IMG/VR virus record: IMGVR_UViG_3300032326_001134
Location: 51,111-115,110 of that record
Origin: a virus
Direction: 5' to 3' (one strand)
DNA: 64,000 bases
The notes beneath the pieces are model-generated. The model was not told where the DNA came from, did not search any database, and saw only the letters and a list, made by a program, of their open reading frames with translations. The position numbers and the translations under genes were made by a program. The stretch's first letter is position 1. Every line of letters starts with the position of its first letter. This document shows, piece after piece, positions 50,778 through 59,785 of the stretch.

Positions 50778-51359
50778 ATGAGCGATAAAGCACAAGTCGA
50801 GTACAATAAGCTGTCAGAAAAATTTAATTTCATACATCATAAAAACTACGATGTGTCAAGAATAAAAGATATAATTAGTAATTTTAAAGAAGAATGGAAT
50901 TTACAGGAGTCAAGACAGTATCAACAAAAAGCCTTATCAAAAACTCTAACATATTTTTTAAAAAAGTATCAAATTGGATGGAAAGTTGGAGAAGAATATG
51001 ATACAAGAATAAACTATGAGGGTACAGAAATATGGAAAATTATTGATCCAATAGTTAAAGATTTGGAAAATATTCATAATGGAAAAAGAGGATCTGTTAT
51101 GATTTGTATGCTAACAAATGAAGATATCATACCAGCACATTTTGATCCAGGAGAGTATTTAGGGGTAGTACGCAGAAATCATATCCCTATAATAACAAAC
51201 GAAGATGTTTTATTTTCAGTAGACAACGAAACTGTAAACATGAAAGAAGGAGAATGTTGGGAGATAAACAACAGCAAGCTACATAGGGTTGCCAACAAAT
51301 CCAAAACAGATAGAGTTCATTTAATCATCGACGTAATCCCAGATAAGTATTTAAAATAA
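50778..51359 (+). CDS. Aspartyl/asparaginyl beta-hydroxylase-like oxygenase
   Basis: AAAGAGGTAGA precedes the ATG. The 193 aa protein has the cupin pattern of this family: His121-x-Asp123 (IPAHFDPG), VVRRNHIPIITN, WEINNSKLHRV with His169, and Arg179 (TDRVHLIID). These bind iron and 2-oxoglutarate. In phages such enzymes have unknown targets. It opens a small group of modification genes ahead of the terminase. Confidence 0.82.
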   Translation: MSDKAQVEYNKLSEKFNFIHHKNYDVSRIKDIISNFKEEWNLQESRQYQQKALSKTLTYFLKKYQIGWKVGEEYDTRINYEGTEIWKIIDPIVKDLENIHNGKRGSVMICMLTNEDIIPAHFDPGEYLGVVRRNHIPIITNEDVLFSVDNETVNMKEGECWEINNSKLHRVANKSKTDRVHLIIDVIPDKYLK

Positions 51360-51362
51360 AAA

Positions 51363-51509
51363 ATGAAACTTTATCAAAGCCATCCCTGGCTATATAGAAG
51401 GTACATTGTTCAAAAGAAAACAGTTACCGAAATTGCTAAAGAATGCGGTGTTTCAGCAATGACCATACAAAGATATCTAGAACAGTTTGGATTAATTAAA
51501 AAAAGATGA
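51363..51509 (+). CDS. Helix-turn-helix microprotein, 48 aa
   Basis: The peptide is nearly all a Hin/resolvase-type helix-turn-helix (VTEIAKECGVSAMTIQRYLE) with a basic C-terminus (IKKR). The start follows the upstream stop by three bases and the stop overlaps the next ATG (GATGA). It is too short for most gene finders. It may be a transcription regulator for the downstream operon. Confidence 0.68.
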   Translation: MKLYQSHPWLYRRYIVQKKTVTEIAKECGVSAMTIQRYLEQFGLIKKR

Positions 51510-52186
51510 ATATATGCTATAACATTTTTCATATTGAAAATCTAGGACAATCTTCGCTAATTAGAAAAAAATTAAGTGATCGTGTTATTTCTACATTAGA
51601 CGGAGTTGTTGATAGAATTGACACCGACCCAGTGCTAATCAATAGTCAAGAGTTATACGACAGTTTTGTAAATAATGTATTTAACCTTAAGCCACATTTT
51701 GAATTTAAATTTGGAGAAATGGGAGTGTGGGCTAGTAATATAGTTGCACTTAATAAGTTTATTAAGTCAGACTATGATGTGCTTATGCTGATGGAAGATG
51801 ATATTGAAATAAATGAAAATTTTTATGAACTTCTTTCTGAGTATTTAAATGTTATACCAAAAGACTGGGATATATTTAGCTATTTTGTTCACCCAAATCA
51901 ATTTGATAGATACAAAAATATTCGTAGCAAAGATGAAATAGTCCTGGCATACCAAGACTGGTCTATGCTTTGTTGGCTAATAAACAAACCTGCTGCTAAA
52001 AAAATGATAGATGATATATCTAAAAATGGAATAGGAATGCCAATAGATTGGTACGTATTTAGACAGCCAGAAAAATTTAAATCATATTCATTAAGCCCAA
52101 CGGCTAGACGTGGATGTGAGCTTTACGACACAACGTCAACATTTCAACAAATAGATGATAGGATAAAAATAAATGGGATACTCTGA
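51506..52186 (+). CDS. GT25-type glycosyltransferase
   Basis: The 226 aa protein has the pattern of LPS-type GT25 enzymes: FGEMGVWASNIVALNKFI, then LMLMEDDIEINENFYELL with the acidic metal motif EDD, and a W/F-rich middle (DWDIFSYFVHPNQFD). It transfers a sugar to an unknown acceptor. The start overlaps the helix-turn-helix gene and the end overlaps the methyltransferase by 14 bp. With the oxygenase and methyltransferase it is part of a modification cluster. Confidence 0.8.
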   Translation: MNICYNIFHIENLGQSSLIRKKLSDRVISTLDGVVDRIDTDPVLINSQELYDSFVNNVFNLKPHFEFKFGEMGVWASNIVALNKFIKSDYDVLMLMEDDIEINENFYELLSEYLNVIPKDWDIFSYFVHPNQFDRYKNIRSKDEIVLAYQDWSMLCWLINKPAAKKMIDDISKNGIGMPIDWYVFRQPEKFKSYSLSPTARRGCELYDTTSTFQQIDDRIKINGIL

Positions 52187-52694
52187 TCCAACCAATAAAC
52201 CTTGGACTAAAGAAAAAATAATTGAATTGAATCCAAAAACAGTTCTCGATGTCGGCGCTGGACAGGGTGTTTATCTTGATTTAATTAGAGATGGCCTAGG
52301 AACTGGAGTGATTGTAAACGCAGTAGAAGTTTGGCAGCCATACATAGACCAATTTAATCTAGAAAATAGATACGATAAGTTATTTGCAATGGATGTAAAA
52401 AGCATGACAAATTTTGCTTACGATCTTGTTATTTTAGGAGATGTTCTTGAGCATATGTCTGAGGAATCTGCTGTCGATCTTTGGGACAGAATATCTAAAC
52501 AGGCTAAGCATGCAATTATATCCATCCCAATTATTCATTACCATCAAGATGCAATTAATGGCAACCCATATGAAATTCATGTAGAAGAGGACTGGAATAC
52601 CGAAAGGGTCTTGCAAAAATTTAAAAATATAGTAGAATATCAAGAGTTCCCACAAACGGGAGTGTTTGTAGCAAAATTTGATGAAATGGAGTAA
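52173..52694 (+). CDS. SAM-dependent methyltransferase
   Basis: The 173 aa protein carries motif I VLDVGAGQGVY and motif IV LVILGDVLEHM, with DEILG-like acidic residues, as in small class I methyltransferases (ubiE/type-11 fold). The acceptor is unknown. The downstream gene has a nucleotide-related look, so methylation of a nucleotide, sugar or protein is equally possible. It is compact and lacks target recognition domains of DNA methylases. Confidence 0.85.
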   Translation: MGYSDPTNKPWTKEKIIELNPKTVLDVGAGQGVYLDLIRDGLGTGVIVNAVEVWQPYIDQFNLENRYDKLFAMDVKSMTNFAYDLVILGDVLEHMSEESAVDLWDRISKQAKHAIISIPIIHYHQDAINGNPYEIHVEEDWNTERVLQKFKNIVEYQEFPQTGVFVAKFDEME

Positions 52695-52696
52695 TA

Positions 52697-53038
52697 ATGG
52701 CGGGTTATCCAGAAAAAGAAAAAGGCTATCAGATGTGGATTACAGATCTGCAATTAATAGCAACAAGTGCTCCATCAGGCAATAAGATCATTAAAGAATG
52801 CCTTGAAATAGCAGAGATGCTTATTAATAAAAATATATCATATGGAGATTCAGCACTTAGCCCAATTCGTATATTTTCCCAGGCGGATAATCAAGAGCAA
52901 ATTAAAATTCGTATTGATGATAAGATTAATAGAATAAAAAATGGTTCAGGATTTGCAGGAGATAACGATATTGACGACATGATTGGGTACTTAATTTTAC
53001 TTAAAATTGCCAAGAAACTTGCTATTTCAGTCGACTAG
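52697..53038 (+). CDS. DUF1599-like (nucleotide modification-linked) protein
   Basis: The 113 aa protein has KNISYGDSALSPIRIFSQAD, IKIRIDDKINRIKNGSGFAG and DNDIDDMIGYLILLKIAKKL, a pattern I associate with DUF1599, a family proposed to act in phage nucleotide modification. The Asp residues of the D-x-x-D-D-M-I-G helix resemble MazG-like metal sites. It starts two bases after the methyltransferase stop. The true activity is not established. Confidence 0.6.
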   Translation: MAGYPEKEKGYQMWITDLQLIATSAPSGNKIIKECLEIAEMLINKNISYGDSALSPIRIFSQADNQEQIKIRIDDKINRIKNGSGFAGDNDIDDMIGYLILLKIAKKLAISVD

Positions 53039-53041
53039 AAG

Positions 53042-53055
53042 TACAATGTATATAT
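53042..53055 (+). promoter_or_regulatory. Candidate leaderless promoter of the terminase operon
   Basis: TACAAT (53042-53047) is eight bases before ATG 53056, with TTGCTA 17 bases upstream as a weak -35 box. No Shine-Dalgarno is present. Confidence 0.5.
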
Positions 53056-53592
53056 ATGGAAATTGAATTAGCAGATCATTTTGATCGCATGAATAAGGTT
53101 GTTGCCGAGCTTTTAAAAGGAAACAATCCAACACAAATTGCTACCCTAACTGGACTAAAAAGATCTGACGTAGTAGATCTTATAGATGAGTGGAAGGCCG
53201 TTGTATACAATGACAACAGTTCTAAAGAAAGAGCCAAAGAGGCTATCTCTGGGGCAGACAAGCACTACTCTATGCTTATTAAAGAGGCCTGGAAAACAGT
53301 AGAGGACGCTGATACACAGGGACAGCTAAACGTAAAAGCTGGAGCTTTAAAGTTAATTGCAGATATTGAAACAAAAAGAATTACAATGCTTAAAGAAGTT
53401 GGAATTCTTGATAATGCAGAGATGGCAGCCCACATTGCAGAAACAGAACATAAGCAAGAAATATTAGTTAAAATTTTAAAAGAAGTTACTGCGTCTTGTC
53501 CAAAATGTAAAATGGATGTAGCAAGAAGACTTTCACAAATTAGTGGCATAGTTGAACCAATTGAGATAATTGAGCAGGCAAATGAGTCTTGA
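53056..53592 (+). CDS. terS: Terminase small subunit
   Basis: The 178 aa protein starts with a helix-turn-helix (NPTQIATLTGLKRSDVVDLI, then DEWKAV) for binding the packaging site, a long helical middle and a C-terminal CPKC pair that may bind zinc (CPKCKMDVARRLSQ). Its end overlaps the large subunit by 11 bp. It would select phage DNA and activate the motor. The zinc-binding C-terminus is not typical of most small subunits. Confidence 0.85.
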   Translation: MEIELADHFDRMNKVVAELLKGNNPTQIATLTGLKRSDVVDLIDEWKAVVYNDNSSKERAKEAISGADKHYSMLIKEAWKTVEDADTQGQLNVKAGALKLIADIETKRITMLKEVGILDNAEMAAHIAETEHKQEILVKILKEVTASCPKCKMDVARRLSQISGIVEPIEIIEQANES

Positions 53593-55375
53593 TTTTAATG
53601 ATCTTATTGATATTTTAGATGGCGAAGAGTTTGAGGAAAGACCAGTTGATCTTCGTGAGTTTGTAACAAGCCCAAATTATTTAGGTCTACCACCTTTATC
53701 TGAGTACCAGTATACTTTAATTGAAAAATCCTCACAGATATATAAAGAGTCTACCTTAATAAAGCTTTTTGGGGAAGATGAAGGAAGAAGAATATTTAAG
53801 CAAACCGCTACTGAGGTAATTGCTCAACTAGGAAAGGGATCTGGAAAAGACTACTCGTCTACGATTGCGGTTTCTTATATAGTTTATTTGTTGCTTTGCC
53901 TAAAAGACCCAGCCTCTTACTATGGAAAACCGCCAGGAGATGCTATAGATATTCTTAATATTGCTATTAACGCACAACAAGCAAACAATGTTTTTTTTAA
54001 GGGATTTAAAACAAGAATTGAAAAGTCTCCTTGGTTTACTGGAAGGTACACCGACAAAGCTTCAGAAATGAAATTTGATAAAGCTATAACAGTTCACTCA
54101 GGACACTCAGAAAGAGAAGCTTGGGAAGGATATAACGTAATAGTTGTTATTCTTGATGAGATATCTGGATTTGCTACAGAAAATACTACGGGACACGATC
54201 AAGCAAAAACAGCAGACGCTATATATGATATGTACCGTGCATCTGTAGACTCAAGATTTCCAGATTTTGGAAAGGTTATATTATTATCTTTTCCAAGATT
54301 TAAAAACGATCCAATACAAAAGTTTTATGACTCAGTTATTTCAGAAAAAGAAACTGTTATCCGAAGCCATAGATTTAAAATGGACGAGGACCTACCAGAT
54401 GGAACAGAAGGAAATGAATTTACTGTAGAGTGGGAAGAAGATCACATAATTTCATATAGTATTCCAAGGGTGTATGCATTAAAAAGACCAACTTGGGAGA
54501 TTAATCCAACACGAAGCATAAATGATTTTAAAGTTGCATTTTATAAAAACTCAATGGATGCTCTTGGAAGATTTGCATGCATGCCAGCAGAAGCGGTTGA
54601 CGCATTTTTTAAATCAAGAGAAAAAATTGAGGTTGCATTTAACAACACAGCTTTAGCACTAGATCAATTTGGTAGGTTTGAAAATTGGTTCGCACCAGAT
54701 CCAGACAAACATTATTTTATACATGTTGACCTTGCTCAAAAACATGACCATTGTGCAGTTTCAATAGCACATGTTCAAAAATGGGTAAATGTAAAGTTGA
54801 CAGACACCTACTCACAACCTGCTCCAATAGTAGAAGTAGATGCGGTTAGATATTGGACCCCAACGCCAGACAAATCTGTAGATTTTGCGGAAGTTAGAGA
54901 TTACATATTATCACTAAGAACAAAAGGATTTAACATAAAGCTTTGTACATTTGACAGATGGAACTCTCATGACATGATGCAACAACTAAAACAATATGGC
55001 ATCAATACAGAGATTCTGTCTGTCGCTAAAAAGCATTATGACGACATGGCTATGGTTGTTCTAGAAGAAAGATTACGTGGCCCACACATACCGTTACTGA
55101 TAGACGAACTTTTGCAGTTAAAAATTATGAGGGATAAGGTTGACCACCCAAGAAAAGGATCAAAAGACTTGGCAGACGCAGTATGCGGGTCAGTTTACAA
55201 TGCAATTAGCGGAACTAGATTTGATTTAAATCAAGAAATAAAAATACACACATATGAATCCATGAGCTATGATAATGATTTTGAAAAAGAAGAAGAGTTT
55301 TCAACAAATATGATTAGAGCCCCAAAGATGCCGAACCATCTGTCAGAGTCTTTAGAAAGGATGACTATGCTATGA
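53582..55375 (+). CDS. terL: Terminase large subunit
   Basis: ATG 53582 gives 597 aa; a TTG 12 bases earlier in frame is the alternative. Walker A is QLGKGSGKD (82-90) and Walker B VVILDEISGF near 185-195. The C-terminal nuclease has HVDLAQKHDH near 382, a CTFDRWNS segment near 458 and DLADAVCG near 533 as metal-binding Asp residues. It cuts and pumps DNA into the head. The gene is far from the portal, contrary to the usual side-by-side order. Confidence 0.94.
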   Translation: MSLDFNDLIDILDGEEFEERPVDLREFVTSPNYLGLPPLSEYQYTLIEKSSQIYKESTLIKLFGEDEGRRIFKQTATEVIAQLGKGSGKDYSSTIAVSYIVYLLLCLKDPASYYGKPPGDAIDILNIAINAQQANNVFFKGFKTRIEKSPWFTGRYTDKASEMKFDKAITVHSGHSEREAWEGYNVIVVILDEISGFATENTTGHDQAKTADAIYDMYRASVDSRFPDFGKVILLSFPRFKNDPIQKFYDSVISEKETVIRSHRFKMDEDLPDGTEGNEFTVEWEEDHIISYSIPRVYALKRPTWEINPTRSINDFKVAFYKNSMDALGRFACMPAEAVDAFFKSREKIEVAFNNTALALDQFGRFENWFAPDPDKHYFIHVDLAQKHDHCAVSIAHVQKWVNVKLTDTYSQPAPIVEVDAVRYWTPTPDKSVDFAEVRDYILSLRTKGFNIKLCTFDRWNSHDMMQQLKQYGINTEILSVAKKHYDDMAMVVLEERLRGPHIPLLIDELLQLKIMRDKVDHPRKGSKDLADAVCGSVYNAISGTRFDLNQEIKIHTYESMSYDNDFEKEEEFSTNMIRAPKMPNHLSESLERMTML

Positions 55376-55611
55376 GCGAATACCAAGAAAAAGCAAAGGA
55401 GTGTAAATGTTGCAGTAAACATGTTCCACTTCCAATTGTTTTAAAGGAATATAATAATAAGGCTGTATGCCCAACTACATTTTCAAATATTATTGAATAT
55501 CAAAGAATATGGAATGCTATTGGCAAAAGGCCTCAAGGAAATATAAGAAAGCATTTTTCTGAGTACGTTCAGCAAATTGTAGAAGAATCATTTAGAAATG
55601 TAGCTGAATGA
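55372..55611 (+). CDS. Small Cys-rich protein after the terminase, 79 aa
   Basis: KECKCCSKHVPLP and a further Cys (AVCPTT) suggest one zinc-binding site; the second half is a helix pair (NIIEYQRIWNAIGKRPQGNI). The ATG overlaps the terminase stop and the stop overlaps the next gene. Such small zinc proteins near packaging genes have no known role. Confidence 0.68.
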   Translation: MSEYQEKAKECKCCSKHVPLPIVLKEYNNKAVCPTTFSNIIEYQRIWNAIGKRPQGNIRKHFSEYVQQIVEESFRNVAE

Positions 55612-56543
55612 AAGCAATTGTAATAAATAAATTTGGTGGCCCAGAAGTTATAGAGTATGAGGACTACAATGAACCAACTCCTACACAAAATCAAATTCTA
55701 GTAAATATTAGAATGGTAGGTGTAAGCTTTTTTGATACCTATCAAATTGAAAATAGTCACTTTATTTTAAAAAGTGAAACCCCGCCAATAGTTCCTGGTG
55801 TCGAAGCATCTTTTTCTATAGACAACAAAATTTTTGTTGGGTTTACAGAAAGCGGATCCTACGCCGAAAAATCTGTTGTTGATAAAACCAAGATGTTTGA
55901 GGTCCCAGAAGGAGTTATGGAAGAAGAGGCGCTATCAGCACTTTCCCAGGGGGTAACGGCCTATGGACTTGTAAACTATGCATGTAAAATAAAAAAAGGA
56001 GACCTTGTTCTTATAAATGGCGCATCAAGCGGACTATCAATGATTTTAATACAGCTTTGTAAGATGGCGGGTGCGGATGTTATTGGTGTAACATCGAGTC
56101 AAAAAAAGATAGATTTTATAAAAACTTTAGGTGTTGATTTTGCTTGCTTAAATAGCTTTAATGAAATAGAAAAAACACTAAGATCTATAGGTCGCAAACC
56201 AAACTTAATTATGGATTCATATAGCGGTAGGTCTTTTATGAAGTACTATGAAATTTTGTCAGACGATGGGCATATATGCACATATGGGGCTTCTGCTAAA
56301 GAGGGTATTCAAACCCCTAATAGAAAAACAGATTCTTTAAAAACATTTTCTATATTCTGGGGAACAAAAGAATTCAGTGATAGGGAAAAATTAAAAAACG
56401 CAGTCAACTATATATTTAATTTAATTAAAACCAAAAAACTTAAAATAGTTATTGGAGATAAAATGGAATTAAAAAACGCAAAATTAATGCATGAAAAAAT
56501 TAGAAATAGAAATACCTTTGGGAAACTGATATTAACAATATGA
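55608..56543 (+). CDS. MDR-family NADPH:quinone-type oxidoreductase
   Basis: The 311 aa protein shows the whole medium-chain dehydrogenase/reductase plan: GroES-like start (MKAIVINKFGGPEVIEYEDY), VPGVEASFSI, ALSALSQGVTAYGLV, the cofactor loop VLINGASSGLSMILIQLCKM, GVTSSQKKIDFI and the last LMHEKIRNRNTFGKLILT. There is no catalytic zinc cysteine set, so it belongs to the quinone oxidoreductase branch. It leads the carbamoyltransferase/SGNH island. A phage copy of this enzyme is unusual and may be a tailoring enzyme for the island product. Confidence 0.9.
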   Translation: MKAIVINKFGGPEVIEYEDYNEPTPTQNQILVNIRMVGVSFFDTYQIENSHFILKSETPPIVPGVEASFSIDNKIFVGFTESGSYAEKSVVDKTKMFEVPEGVMEEEALSALSQGVTAYGLVNYACKIKKGDLVLINGASSGLSMILIQLCKMAGADVIGVTSSQKKIDFIKTLGVDFACLNSFNEIEKTLRSIGRKPNLIMDSYSGRSFMKYYEILSDDGHICTYGASAKEGIQTPNRKTDSLKTFSIFWGTKEFSDREKLKNAVNYIFNLIKTKKLKIVIGDKMELKNAKLMHEKIRNRNTFGKLILTI

Positions 56544-57454
56544 TAGAAAAATTTAGCACATATAGCAAACAGCTTAACGAATACCTAAGTACTCCTAAAG
56601 GTTTAAATAATTGGGACAAAAAAACTTTTCTTAAAAATTATAAACATAATTATGATTACATTTTACCAGAAGGATGTGTTATAAATTCTCATGGATTTAG
56701 AGGAGAAGAATTTAAAAAAGATACAGATCTGATATTTGCTGGCTGCTCACAAACATACGGATATGGCTTAAAAGAAGAATCAATGTGGGGAGTTATGTTA
56801 TCAAAAGAAAATAATATGTCATATGCAAATATATCAATTCCAGGAGCATCTCCAATGCACATAGTGTTTAACATATTTAAATATTTTGAAAAATATGGAC
56901 ATCCAAAAGTCATAGTAGCGCTATTTCCAGATTTTTACAGAATAAGAACATTTTTAGACTCTAAAATATTAAATAGAAGATCCCAAGAGATTGCAAAAAA
57001 GAATCAAAAAAATATTTTTGTAGATTCTCATGGGAATAATGGTTTAGGGTTTTTAAAATATCTTAAGCTACCCACCTCACCAGAAAAGGTTTATTCTCAA
57101 GAGTTTACCTACATGATAAATTCAATGTTTATTACTATGCTAGAGACCTATTGTAATAAAAATAATATAATTTTTATTTGGAGTAAAACATTTAATTATG
57201 AAAAATATGATGATTATCAAGACTCATTTTTATCTTTTAAAAATTATTATAGTTTTGATTTAAGAAAAGAAATTGTTGGAGACGGTAAAAGCAGCCCTTT
57301 AAAATATGGAAATTATTCCTGTCACGAAAACAACAACAAAAACGATCCCTGCTGGGACGCAGCCTTAGACAATCTTCATTTTGGCACACATATTAATATA
57401 CATATAAAAGATTTTTTTCAAAAAATACTCAAAGAAAAAATACATTATAGATGA
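56540..57454 (+). CDS. SGNH/GDSL-like hydrolase, copy 1
   Basis: In this 304 aa protein, LIFAGCSQTYGYG (block I, nucleophile Ser), SIPGASPMHIVF (block II), VIVALFPDFYRI and DNLHFGTH (block V with the Asp-x2-His) match the SGNH scheme. These enzymes remove or transfer acyl groups on sugars. It overlaps the oxidoreductase and carbamoyltransferase genes as ATGA, pointing to one operon. No signal peptide, so it acts in the cytoplasm or virion. Two paralogues follow at 58880 and 60288. Confidence 0.8.
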   Translation: MIEKFSTYSKQLNEYLSTPKGLNNWDKKTFLKNYKHNYDYILPEGCVINSHGFRGEEFKKDTDLIFAGCSQTYGYGLKEESMWGVMLSKENNMSYANISIPGASPMHIVFNIFKYFEKYGHPKVIVALFPDFYRIRTFLDSKILNRRSQEIAKKNQKNIFVDSHGNNGLGFLKYLKLPTSPEKVYSQEFTYMINSMFITMLETYCNKNNIIFIWSKTFNYEKYDDYQDSFLSFKNYYSFDLRKEIVGDGKSSPLKYGNYSCHENNNKNDPCWDAALDNLHFGTHINIHIKDFFQKILKEKIHYR

Positions 57455-58887
57455 TAATATTAGGTATAAACGAAACCTCCCACGATGCATCAGTATCTTT
57501 AATTAAAGATGGAGACATATTGTTTGCTGGACATGCAGAAAGATATAGTAAACAAAAAAATGATTGGTACATTAATGACAGCCTGATTGAGGATGCTTTA
57601 TCATACGGGGTACCTAATGCTATAGCTTACTATGAGAAACCGCTTCTAAAGGCCTCCAGGCTATTTTTAAAGGGTGGTTCTGGTGACTGGAAGCCACAGT
57701 TTAATATAGAAGGAATCCCTAGAAAATCATTTAATCATCATTATTCTCATGCATGCGCTGGTTACTATACTAGCAAATTTACAGATGCAGCAATAGTAGT
57801 TCTAGATGCAATGGGAGAATATAACACTTCAACTATTTGGGTAGGAGAGGGTGAAAAAATTAAATTAAAATTTAAGCAAAACTACCCAGTAAGCTTTGGA
57901 CTTTTTTATTCTGCATTTACTAAATTAATAGGACTTATGCCAAATCAAGAAGAATATATTATGATGGGTATGGCAGCCTATGGAGATTGGGAAAGATACT
58001 ATAAAGAAGTAGACTCATACTTTCCAAAATACTATGATCAGTCATATAATTTTCATAAAGGAATAACAGATTGGGGAATTCCAATTAATGAAAAAGATAG
58101 GTTTGACATAGCAGCAGCCGCTCAGGTTGTATATGAACAAAGGCTAATTGATTTTATGCAAATGGCAAAGAAATTAACTGGAAAAACAAATCTTGTTTTT
58201 ATGGGCGGATGTGCTTTAAACTCATCTGCTAACACATTGCTTTGGAAAATATTTAAAGATATTTGGATTATGCCAAATCCAGGTGACGCTGGATCATCTT
58301 TGGGTGCAGCAGCAGCTCTATACGGTAAACACATTAACTGGAAAAATCCTTATTTAGGTTATGATATGGGTGGAGAGTATCCTGTAAATCAAATACTTGA
58401 AGAACTAAAAACTAATAAAATAGCAGCAGTTGCAACAGGCAGAGCAGAATACGGACCAAGAGCTCTTGGAAATAGAAGTATTTTAGCAGACCCCAGGGAT
58501 CCAAACATTAAAGATAAAGTTAATACAATTAAACAAAGAGAGCAGTTTAGACCGTTTGCTCCAGTAGTACTTGAAGAGTTTGCAAGCGAGTGGTTTGATA
58601 TGGATTTTGCATCACCATATATGCAGTATACAGTCAAATGTAAACAGCCAGAAAAGATACCTTCAGTTGTACATAAAGATGGAACTTCTAGAGTTCAAAC
58701 AGTAAACAAAGAACAACACCCAGGACTACACATGCTTTTAAGAAAATGGTATTGGGATACAGGTTGCCCAGTTCTTTTAAATACAAGTTTGAATATAAAA
58801 GGACAGCCTTTGCTAAATGATGAAACCGATTCGGTAAAATGGAAAGATTATTATAATTATAGTATAATTGGGTTACAGAATGTTTAA
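57451..58887 (+). CDS. NodU/CmcH-type carbamoyltransferase
   Basis: The 478 aa protein has GINETSHDASVSLIKDG at the start, HHYSHA (96-101, metal-binding), VLDAMGEYNTSTIW, MGGCALNSSANTLLW and a C-terminal lobe with GRAEYGPRALGNRSILADPR, FRPFAPVV and CPVLLNTSLNIKGQPLL. It should make carbamoyl-AMP and transfer the carbamoyl group to a hydroxyl. Possible acceptors are a sugar, a natural product or, as shown for some phages, a hydroxymethylated base. At 478 aa it is somewhat short for the family but all motifs are kept. It is flanked by SGNH genes with direct overlaps. Confidence 0.93.
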   Translation: MIILGINETSHDASVSLIKDGDILFAGHAERYSKQKNDWYINDSLIEDALSYGVPNAIAYYEKPLLKASRLFLKGGSGDWKPQFNIEGIPRKSFNHHYSHACAGYYTSKFTDAAIVVLDAMGEYNTSTIWVGEGEKIKLKFKQNYPVSFGLFYSAFTKLIGLMPNQEEYIMMGMAAYGDWERYYKEVDSYFPKYYDQSYNFHKGITDWGIPINEKDRFDIAAAAQVVYEQRLIDFMQMAKKLTGKTNLVFMGGCALNSSANTLLWKIFKDIWIMPNPGDAGSSLGAAAALYGKHINWKNPYLGYDMGGEYPVNQILEELKTNKIAAVATGRAEYGPRALGNRSILADPRDPNIKDKVNTIKQREQFRPFAPVVLEEFASEWFDMDFASPYMQYTVKCKQPEKIPSVVHKDGTSRVQTVNKEQHPGLHMLLRKWYWDTGCPVLLNTSLNIKGQPLLNDETDSVKWKDYYNYSIIGLQNV

Positions 58888-59785
58888 TAAAAATAATACA
58901 AAGGACGATGTAATTTTAAATGAATATCTTGATGATTATTTTATAACTGGGACAACTTTTACAAAAAGAAAAAGTAAGTTTGCAAACAAGTATGAAAAAC
59001 AAAACGAGTATGTCATAACGGATCATGTTTATGGAAAAGATCTGGTAGTCGGCCCAGATATTACATATAAAATTAATAAATATGGATTTAGATCTCAACA
59101 CTTTGATAATTTTAATAAAAATCAAAAAAACATACTAATAGCTGGGTGCTCCGTTTCTTTTGGAATCGGCATACCAGAAGATTTTATTTGGTATAAAGAA
59201 ATGATAAAGAATATTGAATTTGACGAATACTATAATATATCTTCTCTTGGAGCCTCAACTAGATTAATAGTAAAAAATATTCTAACATTTATAAGAAAAA
59301 ATGGAAAGCCTGATTATATTTTTGCAATATTCCCAAATTTTTCAAGGGACCTACAGTTTGACCAATACTCCAAAGAGTTTCAAAATTGCATTGTAAATAA
59401 GCTTTTCCCTACTGCTCCAAAAGAATATATGACAAACAACCTGTATGTAAAAAATTATCAATACGAATATTCTGTTTTCACATATGTGGACTATATAAGA
59501 ATTTTAGAGGACGTATGCAAATACTTAGACATAAAATTAATTTGGTCAACATGGGACATTGAGGCAAAATCTATATTAAGTAAATTAAATTTTAAATACT
59601 ATTTTGATTTAGACTCCAGTTTTTCATTTAAAGGGATAGATACAGATTTTAAAATCACAAAAAATATAAACAATTTGCCATATTGGGAAATTGCAAAAGA
59701 TGGTAGCCACCCAGGAGCCTGTTGGAACACCTTGCTGGGTAAAGAATTCTACAATGAATTTTTAAGGAGGGGTTATGATCATTAG
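58880..59785 (+). CDS. SGNH/GDSL-like hydrolase, copy 2
   Basis: ATG 58880 overlaps the carbamoyltransferase end by 8 bp; a frame from TTG 58868 is four codons longer. Motifs of this 301 aa protein: ILIAGCSVSFGIGIP (block I), SSLGASTRLIVKNI (block II), YIFAIFPNFSRDL and DGSHPGACW (block V). The N-terminal 70 residues are more divergent than the core. Paralogous to copies 1 and 3. Confidence 0.8.
   Translation: MFNKNNTKDDVILNEYLDDYFITGTTFTKRKSKFANKYEKQNEYVITDHVYGKDLVVGPDITYKINKYGFRSQHFDNFNKNQKNILIAGCSVSFGIGIPEDFIWYKEMIKNIEFDEYYNISSLGASTRLIVKNILTFIRKNGKPDYIFAIFPNFSRDLQFDQYSKEFQNCIVNKLFPTAPKEYMTNNLYVKNYQYEYSVFTYVDYIRILEDVCKYLDIKLIWSTWDIEAKSILSKLNFKYYFDLDSSFSFKGIDTDFKITKNINNLPYWEIAKDGSHPGACWNTLLGKEFYNEFLRRGYDH

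Noticed and set aside
55608-58887. TET/JBP-based cytosine hypermodification pathway
   Set aside because: No TET/JBP-type oxygenase, hydroxymethylase or thymidylate synthase is visible in the window; only the carbamoyltransferase fits, so I keep the acceptor open.
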